A stretch of DNA of 64,000 nt, taken from JBFFMO01 sp041390025 (GTDB lineage: Bacteria; Myxococcota_A; Bradymonadia; Bradymonadales; Bradymonadaceae). Of the stretch, positions 1 to 11,370 are shown piece after piece; position 1 is the stretch's first letter, and each line of letters begins with the position of its first letter. The DNA lies in contig JAWKQR010000005.1 of NCBI GenBank assembly GCA_041390025.1, positions 62,001-126,000 on the forward strand, written 5' to 3'. The translations under genes and the position numbers were made by a program. Under the pieces are notes generated by a model. The model was not told the origin of the DNA, searched no databases, and saw only the letters and a program-made list of their open reading frames with translations.

Positions 1-32
1 TGTGGTGACCTTCCCGGTGTGTGCTTCGAAGG

Positions 33-785
33 CTAACCGCCGGCCATCAGTTCATCGATCCCATCCACATTGGGCTGGAACAGCGCCACCGTCGCACCAC
101 AATTGTCGCGGATGATGGCGATCGAGCCGACCTGTTTGTCGTCGTCACGACGCACCAGCTCGCTGCCAAGCTGCAACGCGTGGTTCACGGCTTCGCCACA
201 ATCCGCGACCGCGATGGACATCGTCCACTGGGGCTTTGCCGGCGAGTTCGAGGGCAGCTGAGCGATCTCAGCCAAGACGTGGTCCCCCTGCGCAAACAGC
301 GGTGCAGAGTCGCCAAAGCGTTTGGTGGTCCACCCCAGGACGTGGCCATAAAAGTCCGCAGCGGCGCGCGCGTCCGGCGTCAGAAGTGTTTGCCAGCAAA
401 ATTCATGGACCTTCGGCCGCGCGATCGGTTTGGCGTCGGCCTCAACGGGCGTCATCACCGCGGTCATCGCTCCAAAAGGATCCAAAAACATCCCGATTCT
501 GCCGATGTGTGGCATGTCGAACGCGGGGACGCACACCGTCCCACCGGCGTCGATGGCGCGGTTCAACACCGCGTCGACGTCCTCGACATGGATGTACAGG
601 ACCCACTGAGGCCGACCGCCGTCTGGGCAAGGCATCGCGCCCGCGAATGCCTCGGTGTCGTGCGCCATCGTCAGGTAGTCGCAGCGCATGACACGCACGT
701 TCCAACCAAACATCTCGGCGTAAAATGTCGACGACGCATCGAGGTCGGTCGTCATCAACTCGCGCCAAATGGGCATTCCAATCAT
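33..785 (-). CDS. VOC family protein with two glyoxalase-like domains
   Basis: The 250-residue product has two tandem vicinal-oxygen-chelate modules. The first covers about residues 1-115 and opens with MIGMPIWRELMTTDLDAS; the second covers about 125-245 and opens with KVHEFCWQTLLTPDARAA. This double-VOC layout matches the Cfp30B/glyoxalase-bleomycin resistance group of cytosolic proteins, whose substrates are mostly unknown. I place the start at the ATG at 785 because GGAG lies 7 nt upstream; a longer reading frame to 824 has no ribosome site. It is transcribed away from the thioesterase gene. The substrate cannot be told from the sequence. Confidence 0.85.
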   Translation of the reverse strand: MIGMPIWRELMTTDLDASSTFYAEMFGWNVRVMRCDYLTMAHDTEAFAGAMPCPDGGRPQWVLYIHVEDVDAVLNRAIDAGGTVCVPAFDMPHIGRIGMFLDPFGAMTAVMTPVEADAKPIARPKVHEFCWQTLLTPDARAAADFYGHVLGWTTKRFGDSAPLFAQGDHVLAEIAQLPSNSPAKPQWTMSIAVADCGEAVNHALQLGSELVRRDDDKQVGSIAIIRDNCGATVALFQPNVDGIDELMAGG

Positions 786-839
786 TGAGTTGCTCCGGCG
801 ACAAGCCGTGGCGAACCGTCGCATCTAGGGTTGAGATGT

Positions 840-849
840 TGTATATACA
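840..849. promoter_or_regulatory. Palindrome TGTATATACA in the divergent gap
   Basis: A perfect 10-bp palindrome lies in the 97-bp gap between the divergent VOC and thioesterase genes, 34 nt before the GTG start of the latter. MarR proteins often bind AT-rich palindromes, and a marR gene is second in the rightward operon, so autoregulation is possible. This is inference from position only. Confidence 0.3.
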
Positions 850-882
850 CCGAGAAGGACCCTGCAAAAAAGGTGGTTTCAC

Positions 883-1683
883 GTGAGCGGATTGGACGCG
901 ATTGTGGCACTCAAGACAACCTCAAGTTTTGAGTTTGAGGCCACGGTGCCCGAGGGCTGGGGGCAGGGACGAGCGGCGTACGGCGGCATTCCAGGGGCGC
1001 TGACCCTTGAGGCAGCGCGGCTGGCCTACGCGCGTCCGGTGCGTTCTCTCTCGCTCAATTTTGTGGGGCCGGTCGAACCCGGCAAGTTGCGCATCACGCA
1101 TCGGAAGCTTCGCGAGGGCAAATCGGCCACACATTGCGCGATTGAGCTGTCACAAAACGATTCGATCGTCGCCGCGTCATTGTTGGTCCTGGGCGAAGGG
1201 CGCGAGACTGCGGTGCAATTCGAGGGGCGTCCAGCACCGCGTTTGGTTGCCCCGTATGATGCGACGCCATTCCCCTTCATCCCAGGTGTGACGCCCGAAT
1301 TTACGAATCATTTCGAGTACCGCTGGACCTCGCCTAGTTTTCCTTTTTCGGGCGGTGAGCCCAAGGTTCAAGGATGGGTGCGCCCCAAGGATAACACCAC
1401 CAGCGGTCCGGCCATGGTGGCTGCCTTGCTCGATGCGTGGCCGCCTCCGGTCTGGAATCTGGTCGAGGTGCCTTCACCCGGCAGCTCCGTGTCGTGGTAC
1501 ATCTCGTTTCAGCCCGCGGCCCATCGCACCGATATCGGCGAGGGCGCCTGGTGGAGCTACGAAGCAAGCCTGCAGAGCAGCCACGACGGTTACGCCCACT
1601 TCGAGGGCAACTTGTGGAACAGTTTCGGAGAACATGTCGCGATTTCGCGCCAAGTGTTTGCGGAGTTCAGCCGAAGGACGTGA
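883..1683 (+). CDS. Thioesterase-like (double hotdog) protein
   Basis: The 266-residue protein resembles the TesB-like acyl-CoA thioesterase superfamily. The N-terminal hotdog carries GRAAYGGIPGALTLEAA and the SLSLNFVGPVEPG strand-turn; a second hotdog follows with the conserved HFEYRW, WVRPKD and SWYISF stretches. These enzymes hydrolyse acyl-CoA thioesters. The GTG start at 883 is preceded by AAGGTGG at good spacing. Its TGA overlaps the ATG of the marR gene by one base, so the two are probably translated together and the regulator may control this gene. The acyl substrate is unknown. Confidence 0.8.
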   Translation: MSGLDAIVALKTTSSFEFEATVPEGWGQGRAAYGGIPGALTLEAARLAYARPVRSLSLNFVGPVEPGKLRITHRKLREGKSATHCAIELSQNDSIVAASLLVLGEGRETAVQFEGRPAPRLVAPYDATPFPFIPGVTPEFTNHFEYRWTSPSFPFSGGEPKVQGWVRPKDNTTSGPAMVAALLDAWPPPVWNLVEVPSPGSSVSWYISFQPAAHRTDIGEGAWWSYEASLQSSHDGYAHFEGNLWNSFGEHVAISRQVFAEFSRRT

Positions 1684-2111
1684 TGGATGCTGTACGCAAG
1701 ATGTCGAGGGAGATTGCCAGCGGGTGCCTGATGGCGCGCGCGCGCAAGGTTTCGCGTCTGGTCACCCTCATTTACGACGACGCTTTGCGCCCTCACGGGC
1801 TCAACGCCTCTCGGATGAATCTATTGGTGGCCGTAGGGCTGTCGCCGGGCATCACGAGCCACAAACTCGGGGAGTATCTTGAGATCGAAAAGTCCACGAT
1901 GTCGCGCAACATGGGCCAGCTCGAAGACGCAGGACTGATTGTGCAGGAGAAAGTCGGGCGTCAACGCCGGCTGTATCTCACACCCGACGGCGAGGCACGC
2001 ATCGCCGAGGCGAAACCATCGTGGGAGCAGGCGCAAGAGGCCGCGCGCGAGACCTTGGGGTCACTCGCCGATGCGATGTTGGAGCGCTACCCCATGCCGG
2101 GTGATCCCTGA
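1683..2111 (+). CDS. MarR family transcriptional regulator
   Basis: The 142-residue product is a typical MarR winged-helix protein. The helix-turn-helix is at about residues 55-80 (SPGITSHKLGEYLEIEKSTM) and the wing follows with EKVGRQRRLYLTPDG. MarR dimers usually repress their own operon and respond to small aromatic or lipophilic ligands. The ATG at 1683 shares its A with the TGA of the thioesterase gene, which indicates translational coupling. The palindrome TGTATATACA upstream of the operon is a possible target. Confidence 0.85.
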   Translation: MDAVRKMSREIASGCLMARARKVSRLVTLIYDDALRPHGLNASRMNLLVAVGLSPGITSHKLGEYLEIEKSTMSRNMGQLEDAGLIVQEKVGRQRRLYLTPDGEARIAEAKPSWEQAQEAARETLGSLADAMLERYPMPGDP

Positions 2112-2142
2112 CGCCGCCGCTGGCTCAAGAGGTGCCGCGAAA

Positions 2143-3262
2143 CTAGGGGCAGTTGTTCTTCGATGTTGTGGTGGTGCCGGCAACAATGGGGCTCTTTTCG
2201 CCGAATCGGAAGGGGCGCGATGGGCACCACCACGAACCGCAATTGCTCTGGACCTGCACGTGGAGGTGCGGTCCGGTGCTCCAGCCTGTGTTTCCGCTTT
2301 TGGCGATGAGGTCACCCTGTTTGACCGTGTCACCCACCGAGACAGACGCCGTGCGAATGTGCATGTACAGGCCGATGCTGCCGTCGTTGTGGCGAATTTC
2401 GACCGTGTTTGCGTAGTTGGCGCATGAGCTGCCGCCGCCGTTGTAACAGGCGCTGCCCGGTTTAGACACGATGCGCACTCGATGCACGACACCGCCTCGC
2501 ATCGCCCTTACGTTGGTGCCCACGGGGACCGCGAAGTCGTACGCGTACTCATCCGTGCCGCTGTGTGAGCTTGTGTGATTCCCATTCGAGCAGCGTGTCG
2601 CCATCCCGCAGTTGAAGGGCAAAAGGTATTGCGATTCGGTGCGACACTCGTCGGGTGTGCCCTCGGGCGCCTCGATGCAGCCTTTGTCGCAGGCTTCTTT
2701 GACGGCCCAATTCCCGCCGGGGCAATGCAGAATGTCGCCGTTGTGTTCGGGCAGAATCGGGATTTTGCACCCGAGCGTCTCGGCCTTTTTGCCCGCGCCG
2801 GTGCCACACCACGCGACCTGCACGAAACAATCGCACTCGGGGATTTCGCAGACGTCGTCGAGCTCGGTCGAGGCCTCGTCGTACAGGCACTCACCGTCGC
2901 AATCGTTGAGCGTGGCCCATGCTCCGTCCTCACAAATGTAGAGGGTGTTGTCATCGACGACACTTTGGTCGAGCTCGCAACCCTGCGATGCTGCAAGACT
3001 TTTGGCACGCGCCCCACAATAGCTGCCGTCACCGATGGGACAGCCACAGGGGTGGGGCTCTTCGTCTGGGGTCGTCGTCGATCCATTGGTGACGTTGTTT
3101 GCGTTGTTCGATTGATTCGTGGACGGTGTCTCGTCGGCCGTCGTCATTGGCATTGGTGTTCGCGTTGTTCGTCTCGATAGAAACCCTCAACGGCTTCACT
3201 ACACACCCCATCGCCAGCAAGAGCACTCCAAGCCAAACGTCGCATCGAACCCTCCTAAACAT
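2143..3262 (-). CDS. Cys-rich M23 (LytM-like) peptidase lipoprotein, one frameshift
   Basis: The N-terminus (MFRRVRCDVWLGVLLLAMGC) is a lipoprotein signal with a lipobox at Cys20. A T/N-rich linker follows, and the frame changes near 3150-3165. The rest carries two similar cysteine modules of about 60 residues (each WCG/YCG, then GC, then C-G-W, then three spaced Cys). The M23 domain has HSGTDEYAYDF as the first zinc site and GPHLHVQV as the second. M23 enzymes cut peptidoglycan cross-bridges or related peptides. The product should be membrane-anchored in the envelope. The frameshift falls in low-complexity sequence and may be an error. Confidence 0.75.
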
Positions 3263-3406
3263 GTGTGTTTCTGGACCTCCGTGTCATCGTACCACCTAGA
3301 CGTGCGACTTCACACGCCCTTACATCCAGCACACGAAGTTGAGAATGGCCCAAACGCGGCCGCAGGGTTATGATCGGCGCCATCAAACTCCCACAACGAG
3401 ACAACA

Positions 3407-4326
3407 ATGGCCGAGTTTTCGAGGGTCGGTGAAGTGATCGACGGGCGTTACAAACTGCTTGCACCGGTTAGCGGGCACGATGGGCACGGTCTACGTCGCA
3501 CAAGAGGGCAACGGACCCTACGTGGCGCTGAAGATGGTCATGGACATCGACCCGAGCCTGCAAGCAAGGCCGTGAGCGTTTACATGCGCGAGGTCGCGAC
3601 ACCTTCAACCGCCTCGAACATCCCAACGTTGTGAGCCTCATCGACTTTGGCTTTGAGAGCGCAACCGGCAAGCCCTACATGGTCATGGACCTTGTGATGG
3701 GCGACAGTCTGCAACGGTTTCCAACACGCGGACGCATGTCCAGCGACTTCGTCGTGCATGTCGCGCGTGACGTGTGTCTGGGGGCTCGCTGCTGCGCACA
3801 ACCACGACATTGTCCACCGTGACCTCAAGCCCGGGAACATCATGGTGTATCCGGACAACGGCGCGGTTGGGGTTAAGATTTTGGACTTCGGGCTCGCGTT
3901 TGTGCGCAACAACGACACGAAGCTGACGTGACCGGGACGATGCCTGGCACGTTGCTCATGGCGCCCGAATCGTTGAAGGGCGAGCCCATCGATGGGCGCA
4001 CAGATTTGTACGCGCTCGGCTGCATCATGTACGAGCTTTTGACGAGCGATATCCGTTCCGTGGCGCCAACGATACGCAGATCGGAATGGCACACCTGACC
4101 CAAAACCACCCAAGGTCCGCGCCAAGGTTCCCGACGTCCCAGAACCCATCGAGCGCTTCATCCTGCGCCTGCTCGCCATGGAGCCAAAGGAGCGGCCTCA
4201 GACGGCAGGAGAAGCCGCGATGGAGCTCACGGAGCTGATCCACGACTTGGGGCTGAAAGCGCTTCGGTGACGCACAAAGGGCCTTCCAAGACGCCCGAGA
4301 CCGACTGGGGCATTCTCCCGGTCTAA
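3407..4326 (+). pseudogene. Ser/Thr protein kinase, broken by several frameshifts
   Basis: Pieces of an Hanks-type kinase appear in order in different frames: the opening VGEVIDGRYKLLAPV, a glycine-loop segment GTMGTVYVAQ with ALKMVMD, RLEHPNVVSLIDFGFES, the catalytic loop HDIVHRDLKPGNIM, KILDFGLAF, and GRTDLYALGCIMYELL, then PEPIERFILRLLAMEPKERP. At least four frame changes are needed to read it through. The kinase part is complete and would be cytosolic. The reading could end at 4270 or, with one more shift, at 4326. It is either a decayed gene or a stretch of poor sequence; the density of breaks here and in the next gene is higher than elsewhere. Confidence 0.8.
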
Positions 4327-4400
4327 GCGTTGTGTACAAACGGCCGCCACCCTTGAAACCGGGCGGGGATCGTCATAAACAGGGCCCTGAAGAGGTTGTC

Positions 4401-5647
4401 TTGAAACACACGTGGCTGGTTGGTTTTTTGGTTTTGCCGGGTTGCGCGAGCGACGACGGTAGTTCATTTGGTGGGCAGGATGTGGGCAACGACACATCTG
4501 TGGCCGATGACGCCGGCACCAAGGCCGACGGGCCAGACGGTTCGACCGAGTCCGACGCTGCCACGACCGAGCTCGACGCAGTGTTGGCCCAGCTGGCCGC
4601 GAACTTTGACGTGACGGTTCAAAGCGTGTCCGACAACCAAGGCTGGCTACCTTCCGGTCGAAAACGGATACCTTTGTATCGCGTGACTTCGACAAAGTGG
4701 CTGGGGATTTTGACGGCTTTGGCGGTACGCCGATGGAGCAGGCCAAAGGCTTTCACTACGTGGTCCTCAACGTCGACCCCGACACCAAATACAAGTTCAC
4801 CAACGGCACTGATTTTGTGCCTGACCCGTGGTCTCGCCAGTACGTACGACGAGTTTGGTGAGGTGAGCTTGTGCGCGCCACCCAAAAACACTTGGAACGC
4901 TTCTTCAACGTTGCCGGCGAAGGGCTGCAACCACGACGTGTTCGCGTGTTGGTGCCTCAAGGGACGCTGACGCACGTGCTCTATATGCACGACGGTCAAA
5001 ACCTGTTCGACCCACAGGCCATCAACGGCGGCTGGAAGCTGCGGATACGGCGCCCGCCAACATGCTCATTGTGGGCATCGACAACACGAACGCCCGAATG
5101 GACGAATACACACACGTCGTCGATGACATTGTCTGGGCGACATCGGCGGGCAGGGCGACGCATACGCCGATTTCGTCAACACGACCGTGCGAGGCATTGT
5201 CCGGGAGCACTACGGTGAGCCCGACCAGGTCGGCACCATGGGTTCGTCGTTGGGCGGATTGATCAGTTTATCGCCGACCGGATCTTGACGGTCAATACAG
5301 TTTTGTGGGCAGCATGTCGGGCACGTTGGGCTGGGGCTCGATTGGGCTGAACAACCCGACGATGATCGAGCGTTACGCCGGCAAAGGCGTTCGCTCGGCG
5401 TTCATCTACATCGACAGCGGCGGCAGCGGCTCGGTGCGAGGATGCCGACAATGACGGCATCAACGACGACGACGAAACCGCCCGCGACAATTACTGCGAG
5501 AACAAGCAGTTTGAAGCCACGCTGGTCAACGAAGGGTACGTCTACGACACGAACCTCGTGCATTGGTGGGCACCCAACGAACCGCACAGCGAAACCGCAT
5601 GGGCGGCACGGGTGAGCCGCCCACTGGGAATCTTCGCCGGCCTGTGA
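4401..5647 (+). pseudogene. Esterase-like alpha/beta hydrolase lipoprotein, broken by several frameshifts
   Basis: A TTG start at 4401 (AGAGG upstream) gives a lipoprotein signal ending FLVLPGC and a D/T-rich linker. Further on, in changing frames, come RRVRVLVPQGT, VLYMHDGQNLFD, MLIVGIDNTNARMDEY, the nucleophile elbow GTMGSSLGGLISL, and NLVHWWAPNEPHSETAWAAR with the likely catalytic His. This is the Fes/esterase D type of hydrolase. A loop DADNDGINDDDE between Cys residues looks like a thrombospondin type 3 calcium motif. At least five frame changes are needed. The substrate is unknown. Confidence 0.75.
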
Positions 5648-5666
5648 CCCGCGTCAGCGCTTCAAA

Positions 5667-7613
<1,947 letters not shown>

Positions 7614-7677
7614 ATCGACCTCCACGCGTCCCGGAAAAGGGGCGCGCAAAGTAACGACTAATGCGCCAAATGTCGGT

Positions 7678-7891
7678 CTATCCTCGTTCAAGGAAGCGCG
7701 CCCGGACGTGGTCGAATGTGTAGGGCAACAAGAGCTCGGTCGCGAACTCCACGGGCGTATCGGTCACGACCAGCTCGCAGGATCTTGGCCGCCTCCGGGT
7801 ACCACGTCGCGGCATCGCCTTGCCAGCGGACTTGGATCCGTTTGGTCGGGGTATCTTCGTTGGCACGAATAAAGCTCAACTCTTCTTCCAA
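7678..7891 (-). CDS. Small hypothetical protein, probable single frameshift
   Basis: The frame starting at a TTG at 7891 reads LSFIRANEDTPTKRIQVRWQ and then WYPEAAKILRAG. It then fits best if continued in the neighbouring frame as LVVTDTPVEFATELLLPY, ending FLERG at 7678. The joined product would be about 70 residues. It lies 24 nt after the malate synthase-like gene and 64 nt before speA, on the same strand, so it is likely part of that operon. I do not recognise the family. Confidence 0.4.
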
Positions 7892-7915
7892 AATCGTGTC
7901 GAACTCCGTCCGGGC

Positions 7916-9664
7916 TCACGTGAAGAACCTCGGCCCAAAGCTCCAGCGGCTACGCTCGTCGTTTGCGAGGTCGTCCATCACGCGCACCACGACGTCTTGG
8001 CCGCGTGCGTTGCGCATCGTCGCGGGCAGCGCGACACATCCATTTCCGCACAACCAATCCGCGATGTATTGCAGGGCCTGAAAAACGTTGTAACGGACCT
8101 CTTTGGGGTCGTCGTTGGCGATGACGTCGGATTTTTCAAGCGTCGCAGCCAGCACGGCGCGCGGATAGAGCGGGTCGTTGGCATCGAGCCCGGGGACATC
8201 GTCGTCAAAAATAAATTCAAGCAAACGCACGTGTTCGGTGGCATCCGGCACCAGCTCGACCACCAGCTCACGAAGAACATTTGAGCTCGGATCCGCCTGA
8301 AATTCGTTCCACGCTTGGGTCAGCGCGATCCCAATTCGAACAAAATCGGGATGGGCGACCCAAAATCCGTGCAGTCCACGCTTGAGCTGCGTGGTCACGT
8401 CCTTGATGTAACCCACCATGCTGACTTGGAAGCTCTCGGGATTGTTGTCTTCGTAGAGCACACCATACATCCCACCAATGGTAATTCCGCCGCATGCACC
8501 CAACGATTCCACCAGAATTTTATGGGATTCGCGGATGTGGTTGATGACGATGTTGGGGTCGGCTTTGACCGGAATTCGGTAGCGAGGATCGTGTTTAAAA
8601 ATCCGTGCGGTTGATGCCAGGAAATCGTGCCAACCTAAGCTCCCGCCAAGGAAATAAGGATGCAACGCATTTGCAATTTCGCGAATTCGGAAGATGGCGC
8701 GCGGGTTTTCGAACACAATAAATAATCGAACGGATCCGAGCCGATATTCAGGCAAAATTTCACGAATTTTAATTTCGGTGAATTCAATCAGCTCACGCAA
8801 ATAGTGAGCTTCCTCTTCGTTCTCTAATTTAGGGACGTAAAAAACAAGGGATTCGGCGCGGGTGCAATTGTGAAACATATGCATCGCGAAATCGAACAGG
8901 TGCAGCGGTAACGGATTGCCATCCAACAGGTGATTTCCGTCGGGAATCGCGAGCCCGGGAAATCGTTTGATCGGGATGGAACGTCCGGTCTGCGTTAGCC
9001 GATACCGCTTTAGGCTCGAAGGGTCGTCAAGGGCCAATGTGCCGTCGTAACACCCCATAAGGTTCTCACACGCGGCCAAAAAATTGCGCATGATTGGCGT
9101 CTTGGAATCTTCGTTGTCGGCGCCCCACCGGGGCACAGTGTTCGCGCGCTCGACCAATTGTGCGACGCGCTCAGATTCGTTGGGGAGTTTTCGATGCAAC
9201 GCGTTCATCGCGTTGATCGAGAGTTTGACCGTATCGGGCGGGCCAAAGAGCGTCACCTGTGGTCCGCAAAAACGCGGGGGGACATGGACGGATTTGGGCG
9301 TTGGTGGCTCGCTGTGTGGCCCAACGACCACGCGGCCGTGCTCATCCCGGTGGCCGATGACGGTGCGATAATCAGGGCTATGAAAGTCGAGCTTGGCGTT
9401 GGTCTGCACAAACGATCGCGTGGTCTCGTCGATGAACTCGCGGTCGATTTTTCGTTGGGTCAACACCTTATTCAGGGCGTCCCGTGTGCCGCGGTAGACA
9501 TCACACACAAACTGCAGAGCTTCGGGTGTCTCGATGTTGGGAAACGCTTCGCGTAGGCCCCGAGCGACCAGCAATCCCGGCACGCCCGGCACCGGGTCGG
9601 AGTGGGCGGCGAGCTCGTGAAGCAAGTCTTCGGACAAAAAATCGAGATAACTTGGAATATCCAT
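7916..9664 (-). CDS. Malate synthase-like protein
   Basis: The 582-residue product resembles the malate synthase TIM barrel. Evidence includes LVFYVPKLENEEEAHYLREL, the RLFIVFENPRAIFRI stretch, LGWHDFLAS, RGLHGFWVAHPDFV (compare the family's WVAHP signature) and a C-terminal DDLANDERSRWSF. Malate synthase joins glyoxylate and acetyl-CoA, but similarity is partial and no isocitrate lyase is nearby, so another glyoxylate- or acyl-CoA-type reaction is possible. The start has AAGGA 5 nt upstream, overlapping the stop of the GMC gene. Part of the middle (about 8640-8860) is richer in A/T-ending codons than its neighbours. Confidence 0.6.
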   Translation of the reverse strand: MDIPSYLDFLSEDLLHELAAHSDPVPGVPGLLVARGLREAFPNIETPEALQFVCDVYRGTRDALNKVLTQRKIDREFIDETTRSFVQTNAKLDFHSPDYRTVIGHRDEHGRVVVGPHSEPPTPKSVHVPPRFCGPQVTLFGPPDTVKLSINAMNALHRKLPNESERVAQLVERANTVPRWGADNEDSKTPIMRNFLAACENLMGCYDGTLALDDPSSLKRYRLTQTGRSIPIKRFPGLAIPDGNHLLDGNPLPLHLFDFAMHMFHNCTRAESLVFYVPKLENEEEAHYLRELIEFTEIKIREILPEYRLGSVRLFIVFENPRAIFRIREIANALHPYFLGGSLGWHDFLASTARIFKHDPRYRIPVKADPNIVINHIRESHKILVESLGACGGITIGGMYGVLYEDNNPESFQVSMVGYIKDVTTQLKRGLHGFWVAHPDFVRIGIALTQAWNEFQADPSSNVLRELVVELVPDATEHVRLLEFIFDDDVPGLDANDPLYPRAVLAATLEKSDVIANDDPKEVRYNVFQALQYIADWLCGNGCVALPATMRNARGQDVVVRVMDDLANDERSRWSFGPRFFT

Positions 9665-9672
9665 TGAATTCC

Positions 9673-11367
9673 TTACTCAAACTCACCGGATTTGAGTCGT
9701 TCGATCAGTCGGTCGGCCACGCGCAGGGAGTTGGCCATGATGGTCAATGTCGTGGGGACACCTCCGCTTGAGGGCATGAAGCTGCCGTCCACCACAAACA
9801 GGTTCTTGACGTCGTGCGACTGACAATCGGCGTTCAGGACCGAGGCCTTGGGGTCCACGCCCATGCGGCACGTGCCGTGTTGGAGGATAAACGTCGTACC
9901 GCCGACGGTCTCCTGGCGAGTGTTCTGTGCGCCTGCTGCCTTCAACACGTCGATGCCAGCTTCCACGACTTTCAGGTTATTGCGCACGTCGAGCGCATGG
10001 TTAAAGACATGCATCTGCGCCACGGGTATGCCCCAGCGGTCCTTTTTTTCGGGATGGATGTCCACGTAGGTTAGTGGATTTGCCGCGAATTCGCCGTAGA
10101 CCTCAAACTCCAGCTCACGCAGGTCGTCGTACGTGCTCTTGATTTGGCGCTGTAGCGCCGCGCCCCAAAGTGGGGGTGAAAACTTCTTCGAGATGCGGTC
10201 TGCGGTGAAAATCGGATTACGGTGCGGCAACAAAAAGCCGATGGTCCCGCCCTTGTTGTATTCGCCCTCAAACGCGTCCAAGAAATACAGGTCCGAGATC
10301 GAGCGATTGATGAAGTGAATAGGGTGATGGGGGCGCATCGCTTCGTCGAGCGATTCGGCGTCAAATTCGCCGATGCCTTTTCCGAGCGTTGAAAACGTCA
10401 GGTTTTTTCCCACCAACCCGCTGCTGTTTGCCAAACCGTTGGGATGCGCGGTGCTTGAGTGGTTGAGCAGCAACCGGGCGCTCTCGATGGCGGTTGCGCT
10501 CACGACAAACACCCGCGCTTTGACCACCGATTCGCTTCCGTCTTTTGCATAATAACGTGCCGCTGAAATGCCGCCATCGCTGCGCGTCTCGAAGGCGTGG
10601 ACCATGCAGTGGGGACGAATCTCGCATTTGCCGCTGGCGAGGCTTGGCGTGACAAATGCCTCGAGCGCACTGCCTTTGGCCCCAGATTCACAGCCGTAGC
10701 TCCCGCAGAAGTCGCAGTACACGCAGGCTTCTCGCCCATCGACGGCGCGGGACAGGATCGCGCGCGGCGTTTGGTATACGTTCAAACCGACCTTTGCGCC
10801 GCCCTTATCGACCAGAGCTGCCAACGGGTTGGTCGCGAGCGGTGGATGCGGAAAGTCACCCGCACGCGGCGGCGCGTATTTCGCCTTTGCTGCCACGCCG
10901 GAGACGCCGACTGCCGCTTCCGCGCGATCGTAATACGGCGCAAGGTCGGCGTAGGTGATTGGCCAGTCCGCCAATGTGGTACCGCTGACCTCCGGGTAGC
11001 GTGTTTGCATCTGAAAATCCGCGGGATGCAAGCGGTAGAAGAACCCGCTCATGTGTACCGTGCCGCCACCGACGCAGTTGGACGTCCAACCCTCGTTGGT
11101 GGGCTGTGCAGCTGCGTCATTGGCGTACTTCAGCATGTGCGGTTCATCGCTGACATACGGCGCCCAATAATTGCGTCGCGCGTTTTTAATTTCGTCGTGG
11201 TCGAAGTCGGTGCGCTGGTACCACGGGCCCTTTTCCAATACCAATACCTTGAGCCCGGCTTTGGATAACTCATGCGCCAATGGCGCACCGCCAGCCCCCG
11301 AGCCGATGATGCATACGTCGACCGCTTCGTCCTTAAAGGACACCATGTTCGAGGGCGGATTGCTCAT
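9673..11367 (-). CDS. GMC family FAD-dependent oxidoreductase
   Basis: The 564-residue protein has the FAD-binding GSGAGGAPLAHELSKAG motif near residue 22, then NCVGGGTVHMSG, a Cys cluster (CVYCDFCGSYGCESG), and the C-terminal HGTCRMG and PTTLTIMANSLRVAD typical of membrane-associated GMC dehydrogenases. Such enzymes oxidise alcohols or sugars. It begins 3 nt after the gluconate 2-dehydrogenase subunit 3-like gene, the usual partner in this two-component dehydrogenase type. No cytochrome c subunit is present. The next gene begins 8 nt downstream. The substrate is unknown. Confidence 0.9.
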   Translation of the reverse strand: MSNPPSNMVSFKDEAVDVCIIGSGAGGAPLAHELSKAGLKVLVLEKGPWYQRTDFDHDEIKNARRNYWAPYVSDEPHMLKYANDAAAQPTNEGWTSNCVGGGTVHMSGFFYRLHPADFQMQTRYPEVSGTTLADWPITYADLAPYYDRAEAAVGVSGVAAKAKYAPPRAGDFPHPPLATNPLAALVDKGGAKVGLNVYQTPRAILSRAVDGREACVYCDFCGSYGCESGAKGSALEAFVTPSLASGKCEIRPHCMVHAFETRSDGGISAARYYAKDGSESVVKARVFVVSATAIESARLLLNHSSTAHPNGLANSSGLVGKNLTFSTLGKGIGEFDAESLDEAMRPHHPIHFINRSISDLYFLDAFEGEYNKGGTIGFLLPHRNPIFTADRISKKFSPPLWGAALQRQIKSTYDDLRELEFEVYGEFAANPLTYVDIHPEKKDRWGIPVAQMHVFNHALDVRNNLKVVEAGIDVLKAAGAQNTRQETVGGTTFILQHGTCRMGVDPKASVLNADCQSHDVKNLFVVDGSFMPSSGGVPTTLTIMANSLRVADRLIERLKSGEFE

Positions 11368-11370
11368 CGG

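Noticed and set aside
33..824. Longer start for the VOC gene at 824
   Set aside because: The extra residues are basic and unlike the family, and the ATG at 785 has the ribosome site.
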